Source: Sideroxydans sp. (GTDB lineage Bacteria > Pseudomonadota > Gammaproteobacteria > Burkholderiales > Gallionellaceae). Taken from it: a stretch of DNA of 64,000 nt. The position numbers and the translations under genes are program-made. Shown piece by piece: positions 59,887 through 64,000 of this stretch; within the stretch, counting starts at the first letter, position 1, and every line of letters begins with the position of its first letter. The stretch is from contig DAIDAG010000001.1 of the NCBI GenBank assembly GCA_027310725.1, forward strand, positions 19,294-83,293. The letters are read 5' to 3'. The notes under the pieces are model-generated. The model had not been told where the DNA came from, searched no databases, and saw nothing but the letters and a program-made list of their open reading frames with translations.

Positions 59887-59962
59887 TGGCGTCCCCTACG
59901 AGATTCGAACTCGTGTTATCGCCGTGAAAGGGCGGTGTCCTAGGCCTCTAGACGAAGGGGAC
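59887..59962 (-). tRNA. tRNA-Glu (anticodon TTC)
   Basis: Cloverleaf readable on the minus strand: GTCCCC acceptor, D-arm, anticodon stem CCGCC/GGCGA-like with loop TTTCAC around TTC, T-arm GTTCGAATC, GGGGAC acceptor, encoded GCCA end at 59887-59890. 76 nt. It appears intact despite the nearby integrase. Confidence 0.95.
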
Positions 59963-59982
59963 TTCGGTGCTACTTTTCTTTT

Positions 59983-60058
<76 letters not shown>

Positions 60059-60115
60059 GGGATGCCCCGAAAAGAGCGCGCATTATAGTGACGGCATCCG
60101 ACCTTGTAAAGCAAG

Positions 60116-61522
60116 TCAGGCAGATTTTTTCGCGAGGTTCTTTTCCATGCGCGCCAATACCATCTCGCGCGGGAAGAGTGTCACCAGAGCATCCACAGAC
60201 GGCGTCTGGGTTTGCCCGGTGAGCATGACGCGCAAGGGCATGGCAAGCTTGGGCATCTTCAGGCCGTGCTTGCCGATGACCTCTTTGATGGCCGCGCTGA
60301 TGGCGGCAGTTTCCCAGGCAACGGACTTGAATTGCTGCAGCAGGTCGTGCAGGGCAGGGATGGATTCGGCGGAAAGCTGCGCTTCCAGCAGGGCGGCTTC
60401 CGGATGCAGGTCGATATAGAACACTTCGGCCGCATCGGCCAGCTCGTTCAGGGTGGCTACGCGTTCCTTATACAGGCCGGCGATGGCGCTCAGGTCGGGA
60501 CTGTCGCCGATCTTGATGCAGCGCGCTTCCAGACGCGGACGCACCATGTCGGCCAGTTTCTGGTTATCGGTCTGCTTGAGGTAATGGTTGTTCAGCCAGT
60601 TCAGCTTTTCGGTGTTGAACTGGGCTGCGGATGGAGTGATATGGTCGAGGTCGAACCACTCGCAGAATTGCGCCACCGAGAAGACTTCGTCGTCGCCATG
60701 CGACCAGCCCAGGCGCGCCAGGTAATTGATGACAGCCTCCGGCAGGTAGCCGTCTTCGTCGTATTGCATCACGCTCACCGCCCCATGACGCTTGGACAAT
60801 TTGGTGCCGTCGTCTCCGAGTATCATCGACAGGTGGGCGTAGTTCGGCAGTTTTGCCCCCAATGCCTTGAGGATGTTGATCTGGCGCGGCGTGTTGTTGA
60901 CGTGGTCGTCGCCGCGTATCACCTGGGTGATGCCCATATCCCAGTCGTCCACCACCACGCAGAAATTATAAGTGGGCGTGCCATCCGAACGCGCGATGAT
61001 GAGGTCGTCCAGTTCGGTATTGCTGAATTCGATGTGCCCTTTGACCATGTCCTTCCAGCCCACCACACCTTCGGCTGGATTCTTGAAGCGCACGACCGGT
61101 TTTACATCGGCCGGTATGGCGGGCAAGGTTTTGCCCGGCTCGGGGCGCCAGGTCCCGTCGTAGCGCGGCTTTTCGCCGCGGGCGCGCTGCGCTTCGCGCA
61201 TGACATCCAGTTCGGCCGGCGTGGTATAGCAGTAATAGGCCTGACCGGCGGCCAGCATCTGCTGGATGACTTCCTTGTAGCGCGGCATGCGCTGCATCTG
61301 GTAGTAGGGGCCCTCATCGTAGTTGAGCTTGAGCCAGTCCATGCCATCCAGGATGGCTTGTACGGCTTCCGGTGTGGAGCGCTCGACATCGGTGTCTTCG
61401 ATACGCAAGATGAATGTACCGCCGTGTTTGCGCGCGTAGGCCCAGGAAAACAGTGCAGTGCGGGCACCGCCGATGTGCAGGTATCCGGTTGGACTGGGAG
61501 CGAAGCGGGTGCGGACGGTCAT
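60116..61522 (-). CDS. gltX: Glutamyl-tRNA synthetase
   Basis: 468 residues from ATG 61522 (AGGA upstream; a longer frame adds 20 unrelated residues). HIGH motif in [26 protein letters not shown] equivalent [11 protein letters not shown], and anticodon-binding domain in the C-terminal third. It charges tRNA-Glu in the cytoplasm. The tRNA-Glu and tRNA-Ala genes lie just downstream on the same strand, possibly in one transcript. Confidence 0.96.
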   Translation of the reverse strand: MTVRTRFAPSPTGYLHIGGARTALFSWAYARKHGGTFILRIEDTDVERSTPEAVQAILDGMDWLKLNYDEGPYYQMQRMPRYKEVIQQMLAAGQAYYCYTTPAELDVMREAQRARGEKPRYDGTWRPEPGKTLPAIPADVKPVVRFKNPAEGVVGWKDMVKGHIEFSNTELDDLIIARSDGTPTYNFCVVVDDWDMGITQVIRGDDHVNNTPRQINILKALGAKLPNYAHLSMILGDDGTKLSKRHGAVSVMQYDEDGYLPEAVINYLARLGWSHGDDEVFSVAQFCEWFDLDHITPSAAQFNTEKLNWLNNHYLKQTDNQKLADMVRPRLEARCIKIGDSPDLSAIAGLYKERVATLNELADAAEVFYIDLHPEAALLEAQLSAESIPALHDLLQQFKSVAWETAAISAAIKEVIGKHGLKMPKLAMPLRVMLTGQTQTPSVDALVTLFPREMVLARMEKNLAKKSA

Positions 61523-61641
61523 GTTGCGTTCCTGTGTGATAAGGCTTGAAATGAAGCCGCGCATTCTACGATAGTTGGCCAATGCCGATAAAGAAATTGA
61601 CCATATATGTTTCCCTATGTTTAAATGCGCGCCCTCTATCG

Positions 61642-61716
61642 GGCGGTTAGCTCAGCGGTAGAGCACTGCCTTCACACGGCAGGGGTCACTGGTTCGAACC
61701 CAGTACCGCCCACCAG
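61642..61716 (+). tRNA. tRNA-Val (anticodon CAC)
   Basis: Plus-strand cloverleaf: GGGCGGT acceptor, D-loop AGCTCAGCGGTAGAGC, anticodon stem CTGCC/GGCAG with loop TTCACAC (CAC), T-arm TGGTTCGAACCCA, ACCGCCC acceptor and encoded CCA at 61714-61716. Confidence 0.95.
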
Positions 61717-61740
61717 TTTCCTGCAGGCCATGAAATGAAA

Positions 61741-61766
61741 AAGGGTTGGCTATTACGCCAACCCTT
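61741..61766 (-). terminator. Intrinsic terminator of the 39-residue membrane peptide gene
   Basis: Perfect 10-bp stem AAGGGTTGGC/GCCAACCCTT around TATTAC. On the minus strand it is followed by TTTTTC, and it lies 20 bp after the stop at 61787. On the plus strand it may also stop tRNA-Val transcripts, although no T-tract follows there. Confidence 0.7.
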
Positions 61767-61786
61767 CAATTTACCCCCCCGACGAA

Positions 61787-61906
61787 TCAGTGTCCGTGCA
61801 TCAGATCATCATGATGGGTGACTCTATGTATGGCGGCATCATCAATCCAGATGATGATTGCGGCAACGACAACGATACCAAAAATAACAAATGGGACTAT
61901 CGACAT
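61787..61906 (-). CDS. 39-residue single-pass membrane peptide with His-rich tail
   Basis: ATG 61906 is preceded by AAGGAGAG at optimal spacing. The peptide has one helix (IVPFVIFGIVVVAAIIIWI) and a tail DDAAIHRVTHHDDLMHGH rich in His and Asp. A perfect terminator follows the stop, so this looks like a genuine one-gene unit. The His/Asp tail could bind metal. No family recognised. Confidence 0.65.
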   Translation of the reverse strand: MSIVPFVIFGIVVVAAIIIWIDDAAIHRVTHHDDLMHGH

Positions 61907-62119
61907 TTTAACTCTCCTTGGAAAATTAAAAATCAGCTCAGGATTAATGTCACAGTTGACACCGATCCATCCTTTGTTTCCTTGCTTGCTCGTGCCACTC
62001 GTAGTGAGAACCGGAATGTGCCAACCTGGCAATTGAAGCGTGATGCCTGAGTCATCAGCAAACCGTGGGGCCATGCTTGCATTACCCAGCGAACTTGTCA
62101 AGTATTGTCCGCTTGCCGT

Positions 62120-63493
62120 TTAAGCGGGCTGTTTCACCCGGCTGACTGCATTGAGGTAGAGCGCAACCAAGCCAGCTACCAGCCAAAGACTGACGATGGC
62201 AGCAATCCAGAAGCCGGTCGCTCCGCGTGGCGGACCAAATTTGTCTGTCAGCCCCAGCAGGATTCCGCCACCCAGACCCAGTCCCCACAGGACGGTGGCA
62301 TAGATCACCATTGGTACGGCCGACTTCTTGTACCCGCGCAAGGCATTCACGGCCACAGCCTGCAGCGCATCGCCCAAGTGATACAGACCGACCAGCGCAA
62401 TCAGGGGAATGGCGATCGCCTGTACTTGGGGGTCTGTCGTATAGAGAGCGGCGATCTGGGGTGAAGCTAGCCAGAACAGCAAACTGATAACAAAGGCAAT
62501 CGACAAGCCAAGGCGGATCCCCAGCCAGCTGATATGGCGTGCTCGTTCGGGTTGTCCTGCGCCTATGGCCTGGCCAGCCATGACTGCGGTGGCATTGCCA
62601 AGCGATAGCGGGACCATGAACGCCATGGCAGCAAGGTTTGCCGCGATCTGGTGGGCACCGGACACGACTGGGCCCAGTCTGGCAATGAATAGCGCCATCA
62701 AGGTGAATGCCGTTACATCTGCGACAAAGGTCAGGCCGATGGGAATGCCCAAGCGCAAGAATGCCCAGATCGCTTCCCGATCAGGCAAGGTAATACGGGC
62801 CTGTATTTTGAATTCCTTGTAATCTGGATGTTGCAGGCACCATATCCAGACGAACACGGCCATCAGCCAGGCATCCAGTGCTGTGGCAACTGCGCAGCCC
62901 GATGCCCCCATCGCCGGAAATCCCAGCAGGCCGTACATCAGGACTGCATTCAGGGGGATTTTGAGAAGCAGGGCCATCAAGTTGATTACCATGACGGGTT
63001 GCGGACGTCCGATCCCGGTTGATAGTCCAAAGAATATTCTCAAGGCTATGGTGGCTGGAACTCCCCAGGCTGACGCTGCCAGGTAGGCTCTGACTTTGCT
63101 TTCTACCGCGGGCTGCAGCGACGAGAGCGCAATGAACGGCTCCGGATAACAAAGAAGAATGATCGCTGCCAGCGCGAGAACCAGGGAAATCCATATGCTC
63201 TGATGTATCTCGCGACCGATGTCTGCGCGTTGTCCTGCCCCGTAAAGATGGGCGATGATCGGAGGAAGTGCGAGCAGTACGCTGATCAGTGACATCAATA
63301 CGGTGGCCATGATCGAGGAGGCAATTCCTACAGCGGCTAGATCGATGGCAGATAGCCGGCCGGCCATCGCGGTATCGATCACGCTGTTTGCCATCAGGGC
63401 AAGCTGGGCAACCAGGACTGGCCAGGCGAAGCGCAGCAATTCTCTGGTTTGGGTTGGAGGGCGGTTGCTGCTGAGTTTTGTCTGGGGAAGCAA
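62120..63493 (-). CDS. MATE-family multidrug/cation efflux transporter
   Basis: 457 residues, twelve hydrophobic segments in two halves. First half opens FAWPVLVAQLALMANSVIDTAMAGRLSAIDLAAVGIASS, the typical NorM/MATE start, repeated in diverged form in the second half (LGIPIGLTFVADVTAFTLMALFIARLGPVVSGAHQIAAN). Exports cationic compounds with Na+ or H+ exchange across the inner membrane. No regulator is adjacent. Confidence 0.9.
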   Translation of the reverse strand: MLPQTKLSSNRPPTQTRELLRFAWPVLVAQLALMANSVIDTAMAGRLSAIDLAAVGIASSIMATVLMSLISVLLALPPIIAHLYGAGQRADIGREIHQSIWISLVLALAAIILLCYPEPFIALSSLQPAVESKVRAYLAASAWGVPATIALRIFFGLSTGIGRPQPVMVINLMALLLKIPLNAVLMYGLLGFPAMGASGCAVATALDAWLMAVFVWIWCLQHPDYKEFKIQARITLPDREAIWAFLRLGIPIGLTFVADVTAFTLMALFIARLGPVVSGAHQIAANLAAMAFMVPLSLGNATAVMAGQAIGAGQPERARHISWLGIRLGLSIAFVISLLFWLASPQIAALYTTDPQVQAIAIPLIALVGLYHLGDALQAVAVNALRGYKKSAVPMVIYATVLWGLGLGGGILLGLTDKFGPPRGATGFWIAAIVSLWLVAGLVALYLNAVSRVKQPA

Positions 63494-63551
63494 TTATAGA
63501 AACCTTTCAAGCCACTTATCTACTTGAAATTAAATGCTAAACTTTTCTTAT

Positions 63552-63595
63552 GTATCCAAAATTACTTCATTCTGAAACGAAGTAATTTTGGATAC
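63552..63595. repeat. 17-bp perfect inverted repeat
   Basis: GTATCCAAAATTACTTC (63552-63568) and its exact complement (63579-63595) flank a 10-nt loop, in the gene-free stretch 63494-64000 upstream of the MATE gene. No T-run follows on either side. It could be a remnant of a small mobile element or an operator. Confidence 0.6.
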
Positions 63596-63883
63596 TCATG
63601 CACCATGCGAAGTAAACTTGGAAACATGCGTATCACAAGTCATTATTTGGCAATTTGTATTCGAACAGCACAAAAATTGTTGTCTCTAAAGGTCCAATCC
63701 GTTTAATTTGGTCTTATGGCACCTAGTGCACGTCCATCGAACCTGTCATAGTTTGCCCATCCGGCTGCCAGTCGTGGTCACAAATTTGGTCCTTCGTACT
63801 CGAATTTGATATTTCTTCAGGCAACGAGGCTTTCGAATTATCCTGAGCTACCAGACTGCTATGTGTTGAAGTGCATGTAAATC

Positions 63884-63914
63884 TGACCCATGTTGTGCAT
63901 TGAATTTTGACCCA
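63884..63914. mobile_element. Possible end of an IS21-like insertion sequence extending past the window
   Basis: Two TGACCCA repeats (63884-63890 and 63908-63914), the second as TTTGACCCACCC, recall the repeated TGACCC elements near ends of IS21-family elements. No transposase is present within the window, so this is weak. Confidence 0.25.
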
Positions 63915-64000
63915 CCCTTGAATTATCTCTGAACCTCTCAGGTTGTGGATAGTTTTCTGGATTTACCTCCCTTTCCGGTTTGTGTTGAACTGTTTCTGAA

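Noticed and set aside
59887..59962. Possibility that tRNA-Glu is disrupted by the integrase
   Set aside because: All cloverleaf arms and the encoded CCA are intact.
60212..61549. Long plus-strand frame across gltX
   Set aside because: Antisense shadow of a clear glutamyl-tRNA synthetase gene.

Overview
The window reads as a chromosomal segment of a Gram-negative betaproteobacterium. The support is RND/TolC envelope pumps, an IHF-beta paralogue, a metE/metR pair, sigma-54-related sequence, and gltX beside tRNA-Glu and tRNA-Ala genes. The metal-resistance genes, sulfide/persulfide genes and many c-di-GMP proteins would suit a freshwater iron- or sulfur-oxidising relative of Nitrosomonadales/Gallionellaceae. 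That placement is inference; no rRNA or ribosomal protein marker is present.

Region 1 (1-8.9 kb) holds the 3' end of a CusA/CzcA heavy-metal RND pump, then a complete minus-strand unit: outer-membrane factor, periplasmic adaptor, RND pump, PepSY protein, response regulator, histidine kinase. Two matching direct-repeat boxes of the CTTAAG-N5-CTTAAG type lie before the pump genes and before the PepSY-regulator genes, suggesting the regulator controls both.

Region 2 (8.9-18.7 kb) is a plus-strand copper/metal module: DUF2946, DUF411, DUF2231, small His/Met-rich proteins, a copper-type P-type ATPase with a YHS domain and two Cys/His modules, a CDF-like transporter, DUF2933, an isoprenylcysteine-methyltransferase-like protein and a YHS protein. 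Its distal end is decaying. It contains a frameshifted and internally deleted lycopene-cyclase-domain gene, two inverted SHOCT paralogues, a cysteine-desulfurase stub and a GGDEF remnant.

Region 3 (18.7-24.5 kb) is a minus-strand sulfur cluster: DsrE-like protein, persulfide-dioxygenase-like MBL protein, MFS transporter, sulfide:quinone-reductase-like flavoprotein, class II glutamine amidotransferase and methyltransferase. It is divergent from an ArsR-rhodanese fusion regulator.

Region 4 (24.6-43.8 kb) is dominated by c-di-GMP signalling: two globin-coupled GGDEF-EAL proteins, a membrane PAS-GGDEF-EAL protein, a frameshifted hybrid kinase and a REC-EAL-REC protein. Between them lie metE with an overlapping dihydroneopterin-aldolase-like gene, metR, and an unusual protein that joins the sigma-54 core-binding and promoter-binding regions to a GIY-YIG nuclease-like domain. 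That fusion is the most novel object in the window.

Region 5 (43.9-59.8 kb) is accessory: an alcohol-dehydrogenase-like gene with a divergent LysR regulator, an orphan FimB-size tyrosine recombinase, a lipase/DUF6765 cluster, a coiled-coil membrane protein, a glycosyltransferase, a type I secretion ABC transporter with a possible M23 peptidase cargo, an AlpA-like protein and a P4-type integrase next to tRNA-Glu. Three long intergenic gaps share a tandem AGATATAG motif with fixed 12-bp spacing.

Region 6 (59.9-64 kb) returns to core genes: tRNA-Glu, tRNA-Ala, gltX, tRNA-Val, a 39-residue membrane peptide and a MATE transporter. The last 500 bp hold no gene but contain a 17-bp inverted repeat and a possible insertion-sequence end.
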